DNA from: Lunularia cruciata | Lineage: Eukaryota; Streptophyta; Marchantiopsida; Lunulariales; Lunulariaceae | Direction: 5' to 3' | Length of the DNA stretch: 64,000 nt | Assembly (NCBI GenBank): GCA_948567375.1 | Contig: OX419756.1 | Coordinates: 71,836,552 to 71,900,551 of the forward strand | Part shown: piece by piece, positions 45,473 to 56,699 of the stretch | How positions within the stretch are numbered: position 1 is the first letter of the stretch | Layout: every line of letters begins with the position of its first letter | Translations under genes and position numbers: made by a program | The notes under the pieces: model-generated | What the model saw: only the letters and a program-made list of their open reading frames with translations | Told to the model about the DNA's origin: nothing | The model's database searches: none

Positions 45473-46104
45473 TTGAGAGATATTATTTATATAGAGATAA
45501 AGGATGGTTCTTCATTAATCATGATTAGCTAAAGTTAGTCATAGCTAAGATAGAGAGGACCTTACTTTAGAGGCAGTGGAAAAGATAAGCACCACTATTT
45601 TGGATTCTAGTGTGTTGACTTGGTATGATTTCTAGGTGTTTGGCTTTGAGGAAAGAGTTGAGAACTCTTGGGCCTGCAAGCCTTTTTGTTTTGGATTCTT
45701 CCATAATCCAAGGATCACCCATGTGAAGGAATTCTTGACTTAGTGGTTGGGTCAAGATAAGATCAAATGCTTAGTGGAATATGCCCATGTGGATGGATAT
45801 TCCTTTATACTTTTTGACTTTCCGTCACTTTTGGCCTAGTAACTTGAGTTACTCCAATAATTAGTAACTTTGGTGCGTAATTATTTCACAAGTATATAAA
45901 CAAGGGGTGAAGAAGTACTCAACATCCTTTCATTTGCAACTATCTCTCTCTCATTGAGTTCTCTAGTGAGCAATGACTTGAGTCTTGGAATGGTAGCCTT
46001 AGAGGAGTATGATAGAGTTGGGGTACCTTGCTCTCTTAGTCCATGGTGTGCTACCATAATAGCCATCAGAGGTTCATCTTGAGTGAGAGAGAAGCTGGCT
46101 CACA
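45473..46104 (+). repeat. Element C 3' LTR, piece 3
   Basis: ttgagagatattattta...GGCTCACA, the remaining 632 bp including the TATATAAA site (about 45893). H sequence resumes at 46105. Confidence 0.88.
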
Positions 46105-46616
46105 GGTCAGGCAAAGTATTGTTGGAGCAATGATTGCACTCTTCAAGCCGGATCACATGACGTATGTGATGAAGTAACAAGCAATGTTCTTTCATTGAAT
46201 GTTTGCAAGAGTGCCGATGAATTGGGTGAAGTGTTTTCACCAAAGAATGTGGAAGATGGTGTAGTGTTGGAGAGATGGGGATACTCCTCACTACTTGGTG
46301 TCATTTGCTCCGCATTTCTACTTTGGGTTGAACCTTATGAAGGAGACCAAGCAAAGAAAGATGGTATCCCACTTTCATCCAGACCCACAAAAAGCTGCGG
46401 ATGAGAAGGAACAACAATATATCCAACACATCCAAAGTAAAGATAAGCATTACGCAAGAACGGGGCAATACCTAAGGATAGCAATGAGTATCCCAAAGAT
46501 GTGGAAGAGAAGTCATCCCGAGGAGAGCATGTTGCTGGTCCAGCCAAAGAAGACAAGGAAGGTGAACCCAAGGCAAGACATCATAGTAATCAATGAGTCA
46601 TCAGGAGCAGGAGAGT
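46105..46616 (+). pseudogene. H LTR-borne ORF, rest of N-terminal domain
   Basis: Continues from 27010: VGAMIALFKPDHMTYVM, FARVPMNWVK, HFYFGLNLMKETKQRKMVSH, FHPDPQKAADEKEQQYIQHI, then basic WKRSHPEE and QPKKTRKVNPRQDI. The frame 46295-46616 is open for 107 residues. Unknown function. Confidence 0.6.
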
Positions 46617-48165
46617 GAAAAGGCAAAGTTGAGTACAAGTCAAAAGACTCAAGAGAAGTAGAAGAACCAAAGCTTCCATTGCAAAGTGAAGGGTCAAGCA
46701 ATGGAAGTGAACGTGAAATTGAAGTTCAGCAATGGGGCAAAGATGATGCTGGCACCAAAGAATGAGATTTCCATGCGGTGATTGATTGCATGAGAGGAGG
46801 AGGAATTGTGTGTATATAATTCCCAAGCATGGAGATAGAAGAGACTCTGGAAACTGAGTTGAAGTTGGATTTTCAGAAGGATAGAAGATCAAGGAGAAGT
46901 TTCCTATTGCAGGTGCAGAAACAAGCAATGTAAGCCCAATAGTGGAAAAGGAAGAGAGCTCGGATGACATGCCCTTGAGAGTGAGAAGGTTAAGACTTTG
47001 GAGTAAAGCTCCAATAGATAAAGTGAGGAGAGAAGAACTTGAGCAACCCAAGAGTTCAAGGGTCTTTGATGGAGTAGAGTACTTGTTGTAGATAGTTTGT
47101 CCTTTGTTGTTGCATTTAAAGAAGAAGAGAGAAAACCTGAAAAGAAATCACTTAGAATTGAAAGATGAATTGGCAGTAGTGCAGTATATGAGTGAGGAAA
47201 GTTTGGAATCAAGAAGAAAGTTAATTTGTGGAGAGTGGGAATTAGCAGAACTCAAAACTAAGATAGAGCTTAGGAAGAAGGAGATTGAGAGCCTGAGAAA
47301 GGACTTCTTGACGAAAGGCAAAGCCATGGCAAAGCAAGAAGAAGAAAGAAGGGAGCAAAAAATAAGACCTTGAGAGTGGAAGTGCATAACATATGAGTGG
47401 AGGTCATCCACTTGAAAGCTATGGTAGTAGTCATGGGACAAGAGTTGGAGAGTTTGAAGACAAGTGCAACAAAGAAAGATAGAGCTTGGCAGAGGGAGTT
47501 AACTATGCAAAATCAAGAAGAGGAGCACTTGCATGGATTAATCAGAGGAATGGAGAGCAACTTGGGTAGAGTGTGAAAGAAGCTTTGAAAGCCAAGTTTG
47601 AAGATGAGGTAAACATGTATCGAGAGGAGTTGTTAGCAGAGAGGGAGAAGTTATAGACGCCAAGAGACAATTGAAGAAGTATTGGTGAGGGCAAAGGCAA
47701 TGCTTGGTATGATGTCTGAGTGTCAATTGAAGAAAGTGAGTTTGCATGAGTTGAAATTGCTAGTGCAGGAGACAAGGAAGAAGAAAGCAAAAGATATTGA
47801 GTTGAATAAATTATTGATTTTATTATGTTAGAGGTAGGAGACAATGTTTGTCTTAGATTAGATTTAGTACATTTAGAGTTAGAGAGACTTTGAAGTAGTA
47901 TGAAGGGAGATAAGAAGTTCAAAGTAGCAGACATAGGAATGCAAGTATCTTCGGATCAGTTATCTGAGACATTAGAGATACATGGGTCAAAAGATAAAGA
48001 CGGATAGATTACCCATGATCTTAATTACAAAGTGTGGTGAAGAAGTGATAGAATTGGTAGAAGATGTAGTAAAAGAAGATAGACCCAAAGGATGAGAAGT
48101 AATAGGAGAATCATTGGGTTTGGAAGCCAAAGTCAAGGTTGACATTGGGTCAGAGTAGTAACAAT
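46617..48165 (+). pseudogene. H LTR-borne ORF, acidic region, coiled coil and tail
   Basis: Acidic part with FHAVIDCMRG (about 46770), long coiled coil (47104-47700: ENLKRNHLELKDELAVVQYM, LKTKIELRKKEIESLRKDFL), then KFEDEVNMYREELLAEREKL and a tail with VSSDQLSETLEIHGSKDKD. It stops near 48158. Several stops; in sum about 500 codons. Confidence 0.6.
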
Positions 48166-48278
48166 TTTGAGATTTGAAGAGGCAGATATGAAGAGGTGCA
48201 TTTTCATTTCAGATCTATAGGTTGGTAAAGTTATTAGGAACTTGTATATTAGTTAGATAACTATCAAAGTGCTAAGCC

Positions 48279-48286
48279 TATTTAAA
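48279..48286 (+). promoter_or_regulatory. TATA-like box of H
   Basis: TATTTAAA then GGAGGC, 665 bp before the unit's end; probable LTR promoter. The 3' part 48287-48951 is non-coding. Confidence 0.55.
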
Positions 48287-48956
48287 GGAGGCATTCACAA
48301 TCCTATGTTGTTTAGTACTCATAATTTCTAAAGATGGATAAATCAAAGTGCTATATCTTAGTGCTCGTTCCTTGAGCTTAATTCCGAGTATCAAGTTTGT
48401 GCTTGTGTTTGTGAGTGTGTGGAGAATTTTGAAGTGCAAGTTAATGTGCTTGTTGGATGTTGGATTCCGCAGCCTTGATCTTCATTTTGTGTGTTTGATC
48501 CTAAGTGAAGTGCAATCAAAGCAATGCCTTGACAGATTTTTGAAGAATTGTAGTGTTGGTAGTATTTTGCATTTGTGAGTGCAGCGTGAGTTAGATGTGA
48601 AGCAATTTGGATCAAGGAAGTTGTGCCTTCAGTGGAATGCAATTTTGAGGCAAAGTCATTTTGTAGTGAAGTAGCCATTTTCAAGAGAATTCGAATCATC
48701 ACAATCAAAGTTGGTTTGGACAGATTGGAGAGTATTGTGATTATGAGTGTTAATTGGTGATAAAACTATGATTAGTGCTCTCTATTACTCTCTTTTGGGT
48801 GTGGTTTCTACCTGAGAGACTAAAGAAGAACTCAAGAAGAACTACACTATTACTATTTACTTTGTATTTGACCAGTTTTGACTTGTATCTTTGTGGGAAC
48901 AAAATTTTACTTGCTGATTACCACAAAAATGATACTTGTTGGGTCATCAAAAATTG

Positions 48957-49032
48957 CTAATTTTGATACTTCTCCTCAAATCATTTTTTATTGTATCCTC
49001 AAAGGAACAACCTTTTTCTTGCTATTATACCA
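48957..49032 (+). repeat. O right repeat, end
   Basis: gatacttctcctcaaatca...tatcctcaaaggaac...tatacca parallels 20771-20848 (acttctcttcaatttta, catcctcaagagaac, tatatca). Confirms H lies inside O. Confidence 0.5.
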
Positions 49033-49839
49033 CTTTTTGCTTGACATTAGGTTATCAAAGTAATCCATAGCATAGAAATCACACTAAGTGATGCTTCTTT
49101 TTACTCTAGTTGTATTTTGACCATATGATTTAGATAGCTTTGATATCCTATGTGTAGCTAGAGAAAATTGCTCATTCAAATGCTATTGGGTCTTACTTCC
49201 ATTTAGCACTTAGTTTTTTTCTTTTTATGTCTTGATGGTGTCTTCCCATCATTCTTGTTATCTATGCAAGTTGCCTCTCCTTAAATTTTTTGAAGTCACC
49301 ACCATGATTACTATATATCACTAGCTTTGTAGTTATACCAATATAGCTGTACACAAGCAAGAGTAAATTTCTATCCTTTCTTCTAAAATAGAAACAAGTG
49401 GAGGGCCTAGTGCAGCAAGGCAAGGGTCTTGCTACACTAAGCCCTCCACTTGCTGCATAAAATCTAGATTATCTACTCTGCCATTGGAAGCAAACATGGT
49501 GTGGTGCATTCTACTACACTATAGAAGAAGTAACAATTGTGAATGAGGTCTCTTTATTAAATCTAGATGTCATCACTCTCTCTTCCACCATGTTGAGCTT
49601 AACATGCTCAACCAAACTAAACACCACCACCAAATTAGGTGAGGTAACTTTTTACAATTTAGCATCATGTATTATATGTTGTAACTTTATGTCCAAGATC
49701 CCATACCAAAACTAGATCAATTAGGTCTCAATAACTCCTTGAGTGCAATTGATTAGCTATCTCATGCAAGTTTATGCCTCATGTAGGATCTCTTTGGCCT
49801 TTCATTAGAATTCTTGCAAGCTGTTCAGCTTGTTAGTTT
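49033..49839. other. Unassigned flank between O and I
   Basis: No coding frame or family match seen. Contains the 25-bp-arm hairpin at 49395-49452. Confidence 0.5.
49395..49452 (-). repeat. Inverted repeat with 25-bp arms and 8-bp spacer
   Basis: Arms 49395-49419 and 49428-49452 (caagtggaggg... / ...ccctccacttg) pair with two mismatches on the plus strand. On a minus-strand RNA both become G-U pairs, so the stem would be continuous. Could be a foldback element end-product or a small-RNA precursor; unproven. Confidence 0.7.
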
Positions 49840-50531
49840 TGTGAGCCAACCTATCTCTCACTCAAGATGGACCTCTTATGGCTATTATGGTAACGCATCA
49901 TGGACTAAGAAGGTAAGGAATCCCAAATCCATCATACTCCTCCAAGGCTAACACTCCAAGACTCAAACCATTGCTCACTAGAGAACTCACTGAGAGAGAA
50001 ATAGTTGCAAATGAAAGGATGATGAGTACCCCCTCACCCTTAGTTTATATAATTGTGAAATAGTTATACACCAAAGTTACTAATTACCGGAGCAACTCAA
50101 GTTATTAGGCTAAAAGTCAAATAAAATAAAAAAATCTAAAGGAATATCTATACTCAAAGGAATATTCTCCTAATTATGTGGTCTTATCTTGACCCAACCA
50201 CTAAATCAAGGATTCCTTCACATAGGCTATCCTTGGAATATAGAAGAATCTGAAATAGAAAGGCTGGTGGGTCCAGGAGTTCTCAACTCTTCCCTCAAAG
50301 GCAAACACCTAGGAATAATACCAAGTCAATACACTAGAATCCAAAATAGTGATGCTTATCTTTTCCACTTCCTCTAAAGTAAAGTCCTCTCTATTTTAGC
50401 TATGACTAACTTCAACTAATCATGACTAATGTTGAACCATTCTTTACCTCTATGTAGAAAATATCTCCCAAGTACTTATAATACCAAACTAAATATCACA
50501 ATAGCACATACATGCATAAACAGGTGTTACA
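49840..50531 (-). repeat. Element I 3' LTR
   Basis: 692 bp; plus strand runs TGTGAGCC to GTGTTACA, the reverse of the C-type LTR. Internal side carries a weak purine tract (50532-50550). Confidence 0.88.
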
Positions 50532-50594
50532 TTTCCATACTAAGATTTCACTTTGTTCTTAGAGTGAAGGTTTCTCTACCTTCTATAATACATC

Positions 50595-51760
50595 TTCAAC
50601 TTATCATGGTTAATCTTATCAAAGTATCTTCCTTCCAACTCCTTGAGATCATAGGTGTAATTACCTCACATCTTCTCCACTTTGAAAGGTCCAAAGTACT
50701 TGGGCAAAAACTTCTTTTGCATTCTCTTGAATCAAATAGAATCAAATAACATTACCCAATCACCTTCTTTGAAGGGCGCCACCTTCTTCTTGCCTTGCCT
50801 CTTGTCATAGCTCTCCTTTTGTTTCCTTTGGGCTTGCTCCACTTGAACCATAGCAATTTCTCTTGCCTCCTCCAATTCCATGAGTTGATCTTTCCTTGAC
50901 TTCTTTGCATCACTTCCTTGTGTTTTTTCCAATCTTGTATGAATGCTTTGGAAGGTAGGAAGATCAAAGTGAGTAGGTAAGGTAGACTCAGTACCATATT
51001 CCAAATGAAATGGAGAATATCCGATGGAAGTCTTCATAGTTGTTCTATACTCCCACAAAATTGCATGAATATTCTTGTCATAATGATGTTTAGGTCCCTC
51101 CATTTCTACATCTTTGGCCAACATCATGCACAAGGTTTGATTGGTTCTCTGATTGGTTCAAGCCACAAGAGTTTGGCTTATAGGATGTAGTTACTCTATG
51201 TATGATAGAGAAATGTTGTAGCATGGCTGTAGTGATGTTTCTTGTAAACTCTCCTCCTCTATCAAAAACCACTCCAAAGGGCACCCAAACCTAATGATAA
51301 TGTGTTCATAAAAAAATTACCAACTTTATCTTCATTCCTGTCCCTCAATGGTCTAGCCTCAACCCACTTGGTAAGGTAATCAATAACTACCACAATGTAG
51401 CAATTGTTCCTTGTGGTTCTATTGAGAGGATCTACAAAGTCAATTTTCCACTTCTCAAAAGGTCCTAACAATGGAATTGACCTAAGAGGGGAGGAGGTGG
51501 AAGTAAAATTTCTAGCAAAAGCTTGACAAACACGACAAGTTTTTCAATAAATAAGACAATCCTTGAAAATCCCTCTCCAATGGTAACTTGCATCTAAAAT
51601 CTTGAAAACAATCACTTTTCTTGCAAAGTGTCACCCACACACTAAACCTTCATGAAACTCCTTTATGAGTAGGATAGACTCCTCCTTACCTATTACTCTT
51701 CAAAGTAGACCATCTGCTCCTTAGTGAAAACAATATGCTCCATCCATTGAGTACGGTCTA
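50595..51760 (-). pseudogene. int: Element I integrase
   Basis: Blocks on the minus strand: FEKWKIDFVDPLNRTTRNNC with the first Asp (51455-), VVIDYLTKWVEARPL, VVFDRGGEF with the second Asp, and a scrambled Glu motif (GLNQSENQ). Then HAILWEYRTTMKTSIGYSPF and EGDWVMLFDSI. Same order as C. Confidence 0.78.
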
Positions 51761-52284
51761 GATCTTACTACAAGGGCCTTCCTCTCCCTGGCATGCATCC
51801 CTTCTAGATAGTTACCTCTTGTAATCTCTACAATTCCTTGTACTGCATTGGAACCTCTTGAGTGATAGAGATTGTCATGAGCTCCTCATCTGGGAAGAAA
51901 TCATCCATTGGTTCAACTCCATCATGATCATAGGCCCTAGATAACAAATCAACATTTGCATGTTTCTTCCCTAGCCTACCTTCAATCGTGTAGTCATACT
52001 CAAACATGAGTATCATCCACCTTGCTAGCCTCCCTTCAACATTAGGCTTGTTGAATATATATTTAAAGCCGTGTGATACATGAAAATGGTAGCTTTTCCT
52101 CCAATCAAGTAATGTCTAAACTTCTTGAGACCAAAAATCATTGCCAACTACTCTTCTTTCTCCGTGATTAAGTAGTTCTTTTTTTCTGAAACCATTTGTC
52201 TACTAGCATAAGCTATTGGATGATCATGCCCATCTTGGTCTAATTGACTCAGAGTGCATCCTAATTGGAAGTATCAGCATAGAA
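51761..52284 (-). pseudogene. Element I RNase H, downstream part
   Basis: The minus frame from 52016 has ILMFEYDYTIEGRLGKKHAN and VDLLSRAYDHDG. Upstream frames to 52285 give the shifted FGLKKFRHYLI region. Element J separates it from the part at 56100. Confidence 0.72.
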
Positions 52285-53089
52285 TGTGATGACCTAGCAA
52301 GTATCACTTTTGCGGTAATCAGCAAGTAACAATTTGTTTCCATAGATATATTGGTCAAGAATCATCAAATACAAAGTAAAATGTCACAAAAATTTCTCCT
52401 TGATTGCATCTTTAATCTCTTGTGTAGAAACCACACCCAAAAGAGAGTAACAAGCATTGAATTCACAGTCTTGTCACAAATCATAACACCCATAATCATA
52501 ATTCATCAAAACTTTCCAAATCAATCTTTATTATGATTCACTTCTTCCCAAAGAATGCTACTTCACCATGAAATGACTTCACCTTGGAAGTGTGTTCTGC
52601 CCCTCCACTAAAGGTACAACTTCCTCAATCAAAATTGCTTCATATCAACCAAATGCTACACTCACCAATGCAAAATACTACCAACACTACGATCAATCAT
52701 AGATTCATCAAGGTATTGCCTCAAATTGCACTCCACTTAGGATCAAACACACAAAATGAACATAAGTGCTATGGAATCCAACATCCAACACCCACAACTA
52801 CAATTTGAACTTTTCCAAACACACACAACAACACACACAAGATTGACACTTGGAATTAAGTTGAAATGATGAGCACTAAGTTACAACACTTTGCTTTACT
52901 CAACTTTAGAATAAAAATATTGAATTGAACTGAATAACAACAACACTAGGAATGCCTCTTTTAAAGAAGCAAAGCACTATGACAATTATCTTACTAAATA
53001 TCATTCTAAATACAACTTTACCAACCTATAGATCCAAAATGACAATCCATCTCTTCATATCTACCTCTTTAGATCTCAAAATAGTTATT

Positions 53090-54950
53090 AATCCGATCTA
53101 ATCTCTACTTTGACTTTGGCTTCTACACCCAAATTACCTTCAATTACTTCTTCTTCTTTGGATCTATCTACAACTAAAATTTTCTCTTCTATTGTTGTCC
53201 TATATTCAGATTGAACTAAAATTGAAGTCATAGCTATACTATCTACCTTCTCCTTCTCTACTCTAACTTCTTCTAATGTCTTAAGTAACTCACTTGAAGA
53301 CACTTGCACTCCTATCTTACTACTTTGCATCAGGTTTCTACTTTCTCACTACCCCAATGTTTCTCTAACTCTGATTTCACAAGATCTAATCTAAGATAGA
53401 TATTGTCTCCTATCTCCAACATCTTCCTATCTACTCTTTCTCTTTAGCAAATTAACAATTTTTGCATATCTACATCTTTTGCTTTTTTCTTCCTCGTCTC
53501 TTGCACCAAAAACTTTAATTTGTGTAGTCTTGATTCCTCCATCTTTACATTGGCTTTAATATCACCTTCAACTTCACAACTATTTCCCCAGCAAACTTGA
53601 CTGACTCCTCAAAACTATCTTCTCTCTGCTTCCAACTTGTTATGGTACATCTTCAATTCATCCTCAAATTTTGCTTTAAGTGCCTCTTTCTCTTCCATGT
53701 ACTACAAAAATTGAGCTTCCACAATTTTGAGCAACTTTTCTTCCTCTTGATGTCTATCTACCAATTCACATTGCTAGGCCTGATCTTTGTCCTCCACACT
53801 CTTTCTCAGGCTCTCCAATTCTTGATTCATCGCCACTGCCATTGCCTTTGAATGTAACACCTTCAAGCGCACATGCATGAGTTCTCCCTTCAATTTCTTG
53901 AATGCTGCCTTCTGCTCCTCCAATTTTTTAATTTGTCATTTGAGTTCTTTGTTGTGCTTCACACAACTCTCCTTCAAGTTATTGAAGCTCTTCCTTTGAA
54001 GAATAGCATCCACCCAAAGTTCTTTGGCTTCTTTCTCTCCTTAGATTAACTTCCTCCTCAACTTCAAGTTGTCTTTACTCAAGAACTTCAAGACATTGAA
54101 CTCATCCTTCACTTTTGAATGTTCTCTCTTCAACTCTTCCTTCCTCTTTTGTAGCTGCAACAACAAAGGGCATGTAATCTTTGATATGTATTCTACTTTG
54201 GTGTACTCTCCTTCATCATCTTCTCTATCTTTAGCTTTGGTGGGTGCTTCTTAGGCTAGTGCCTTGCCCCAAAGTCTTGCCTCCCCCTTTGTACCTTTAG
54301 TGTCATGTCATCCAAGTTTTCCTCCTCCTCTTTGGCTTTGCTTTGACCTACAGCTACAACTTGCACACTTCTCTTTGATCTTGCTGCCCTTGGAAACACC
54401 AAAGCCAGCTCTTGTTCTCATTCTTCCTCCAACTCTACTATAGCTTACTCCAAACAAGGTCAATCTTCTCCTTCCATATGATCAATCGCTGCATGGAACT
54501 CCTCATCTTCTTCTCCCATCACTTTGTCTACCAATTGCTGGACTTTGCTTACTTTGCTACTTTGCTTGCTCTCCATCTTCTTCTCCCATCACTTGTCTAC
54601 CAATTGCTGGACTTTGCTTACTTTGCTACTTTGCTTTACTCTCATTGTTGGACTCCTTACTTTGCAATGTGAGCTCTTCTTCTTCTCTTAGTCTTCACAC
54701 TTTGACTCAACTTTTCCTTTTGATTCTTCCTCCAAAGGTTCTTCACTACTGCCATCTTTGGCTTTGGATTCAATCTTCTAGTCTTTTGTGGTTGCAATGG
54801 TGATCCTCTTTTTTGGGTCTAGTTCTCTTCCTTGGCCTTGGGATTTCCATTAACACTATCTTCTCCTTCCTATGCTGGATGTTGTGTTCATTGCCTTCAC
54901 GAACTTGCCTTATGTAATATTTCTCATTTGCATCTACTACTCATCAGAAA
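53090..54950 (-). pseudogene. J LTR-borne ORF, acidic region, coiled coil and tail
   Basis: Acidic blocks with EEDEEFHAAIDHMEGED (about 54505-54455), preceded by a 70-bp tandem duplication, then SKRSVQVVAVGQSKAKEEEE and a long coil. It ends with VGVQVSSSELLKTLEEVRVE and EAKVKVEIRSD at 53090. Many frameshifts. The conserved order matches H and L1. Confidence 0.6.
54504..54643. repeat. 70-bp tandem duplication in J
   Basis: catcttcttctcccatcac...tactttgct is repeated at 54504 and 54574 with a one-base difference in length. It lies in the acidic region. Confidence 0.85.
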
Positions 54951-55452
54951 TCAGGGTGAAAGTGTGACACCATGCTTCTTCTCTCTTCCAAGTTGAGTAG
55001 GTTTAGTCTTAAGTAGAAATGGGCTGAAAAAGGTACAAAATAATGGGATGGCAGGTCCATTCTCCAACTATTAATCATCTGACCTACTCACTGGTGCAAA
55101 CACAACTTGCTGTAAACATTTGGTGGAAAAACACAACCTGCTGCATCATCACATAGGTTGTTTGCTTTGGCTTAAATATGGCTATCATTTTTCTGACTAT
55201 ACTCCTTTGTATTGGGTCCCTATAACTATCTTCCTTGTACCCGCTCTTGGTTTGAGGAGCATTGAAATAATTTTTCTTTTCTGCTATTTCTTCCAAAGAA
55301 TCACACTTTTGATAGAAGGTGACTCCTCCTACTTCTTTTGTTTCTCTCTCCAAGACTAATCTACAATCCAAATCAGTCCATCAAGCTGTATTTCCTCTAT
55401 TTCCCTTTATCTTGGGACCATCTTTGCAATTGCTAGTAATAATTTTTGCCAT
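54951..55452 (-). pseudogene. J LTR-borne ORF, N-terminal domain
   Basis: The ATG at 55452 begins MAKIITSNCKDG. After one stop: CRLVLERETKEVGGVTFYQK, YRDPIQRSIVRKMIAIFKPK and TTYVMMQQVVFFHQMF. It is truncated relative to E: the FYFGLNLLT block is degraded after 55084. 95 residues are open. Confidence 0.6.
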
Positions 55453-56099
55453 GAACCCTGGAAAACTCAAATTCTAGTTCCATGCCAAAAAAGTGATACA
55501 AAGTCTGCTTCAATCCTTACCACTATGTCTAACTTGAAAATTGCAAGACTCCTCACCAAACTTTGCTTATTCTCCTTTGGTGGCATTGTGTGCTTTCTAA
55601 CTCTTAGTCTTTCAACCGTCACCAAAACCCAAGATCCTAACTCCTTCAGGACAATTATTGATAGGCATAGGATATCACTGTGATATTTTAGAACTCCCTT
55701 GACAAAGTCTCAATCTTAAAGTTTTTTGCTGCTTGGTCATTTTTCAATCAATCTTCAATTGATGCACAAATTTTGTGAGTTGGTTTTTAATCACTCTCAA
55801 TGTTATCTTGATCATGAGGTAGCCATTTTCATTATATGTACTTTCTTGATTGGACAGATCTAAGGAAAGGTTGTTATAGGTTCTTTGGATTGGGTTGTGC
55901 ATTCCAATGGAAAGTATCCTTACTTTGACTTTATACTTCCATAAGTCTGACCTAAGTACTTCTAACTCTAATCCGAGGTCAACTTCTTTAAGTCTATACC
56001 AAACATACAATTCTTCTCTTTTCTTCTCCATTAAGTTTCAATTTGGTTTCAACAATACACTTCTTCTTTAAAACTTGTCCAAAAAATGTGGGTACCACA

Positions 56100-56620
56100 T
56101 AGAGGATGAAAAGTTTACTCCAATTAGGTCTAGCAAGAATTGGAGCTACAACAAGGGATTGCTTGAGCTCCTCAAAAGCTTTGAGAGCTTCCTTGTCTTC
56201 CAAAATCACTATGTATCCTACACCCTTCTTCATGTAGATGATCAATGCATAAACCTTGTTGGAAAATGAGAAGATAAACCTCTTATTACCCAAACATCCC
56301 AAGAATTAACATAACATTGTCAAGCTTGAAGGAAATGGAAGGTCTAAGGGTATCATACCCAACTTCTTCATCAACCTCTCTAACATGGAATTCATTGTAG
56401 ATCTTCCATCAACAAGTGCATCCTTGATGTTGTGACTATTTGTTATCAAATCAATCTTAGAGGCATAATCACAAGCCTCCCATGGTACTGGTTTGGCATC
56501 CACCACCCCTATTGATATTGGAGCTTTTGCTTTCTTTTTCCTCTTACTCCTTGTAGAACTCAAACCAGCTTTAAGCTCCTTTCTCAAGGTGGGATTCAAA
56601 GCAATTAATTAGCCCATTGT
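56100..56620 (-). pseudogene. Element I protease fused to connection domain (RT deleted)
   Basis: The minus frame 56599-56306 has NIKDALVDGRSTMNSMLERL (active-site Gly changed to Arg) and MIPLDLPFPSSLTMLC. The last part belongs to the segment after RT in C and D. It then continues KRFIFSFSNKVYALIIYMKK and PNWSKLFIL until J. The join removes protease C-terminus and all RT. Confidence 0.78.
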
Positions 56621-56699
56621 GCTATTAACCTTGTGATTACCAACATCCTCCAACATAGTGTAGTTCCATTGTTGCTTTGAGATCAAGAGGTCTTCTATC

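Larger units (their letters stand above)
27011..46104 (+). mobile_element. Element C: Athila-like Ty3/gypsy retrotransposon, split by E and F
   Basis: Plus-strand order: LTR (27011-27693), leader with a small zinc-finger-like ORF, gag, protease, RT, RNase H, integrase, PPT (34051-34064), then a 3' LTR in three pieces (34065-34102, 42808-42829, 45473-46104) separated by E and F. The two LTRs share variants not in D, such as tactcaacatcc, which supports pairing. No PBS: bases after the 5' LTR are instead a copy of the H sequence that follows the 3' LTR. The expected target duplication is not seen (caatt vs ggtca). Defective by stops and frameshifts. Confidence 0.8.
26041..48951 (+). mobile_element. 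H: long-form LTR unit (3817 bp net) split by element C
   Basis: Starts TGTGGTACCAAGATTTTTG at 26041 and ends GGTCATCAAA at 48951, a degraded GGTTGTCACA. Flanks are aactg (26036-26040) and aattg (48952-48956), 4 of 5 matching. Subtracting element C (27011-46104) leaves 3817 bp, within 2 bp of J. It contains the LTR-borne ORF in two halves and the conserved TATA at 48279. No pol or PBS of its own, so best read as a solo LTR. Confidence 0.8.
52285..56099 (-). mobile_element. J: uninterrupted long-form LTR unit (3815 bp)
   Basis: Minus strand from TGTGGTACCCACATTTTTTG (56099) to GGTCATCACA (52285), duplication tagaa (52280-52284) / tagag (56100-56104). It is the only long copy without a nested insertion, and shows the whole plan: leader (56099-55453), ORF (55452-53090) and non-coding 3' part (53089-52285). 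It has no LTR pair, PBS or pol inside. The TATA position reads TCTTTAAA at about 52962, decayed. Confidence 0.85.

Noticed and set aside
27011-46104. A target-site duplication for element C
   Set aside because: caatt and ggtca do not match; the flank copy behind the 5' LTR shows the ends were rearranged.
46590-47212. Leucine- and serine-rich minus-strand frames up to 153 codons
   Set aside because: Reverse complement of the Glu/Lys-rich coiled coil of H; no start context or homologous motif.
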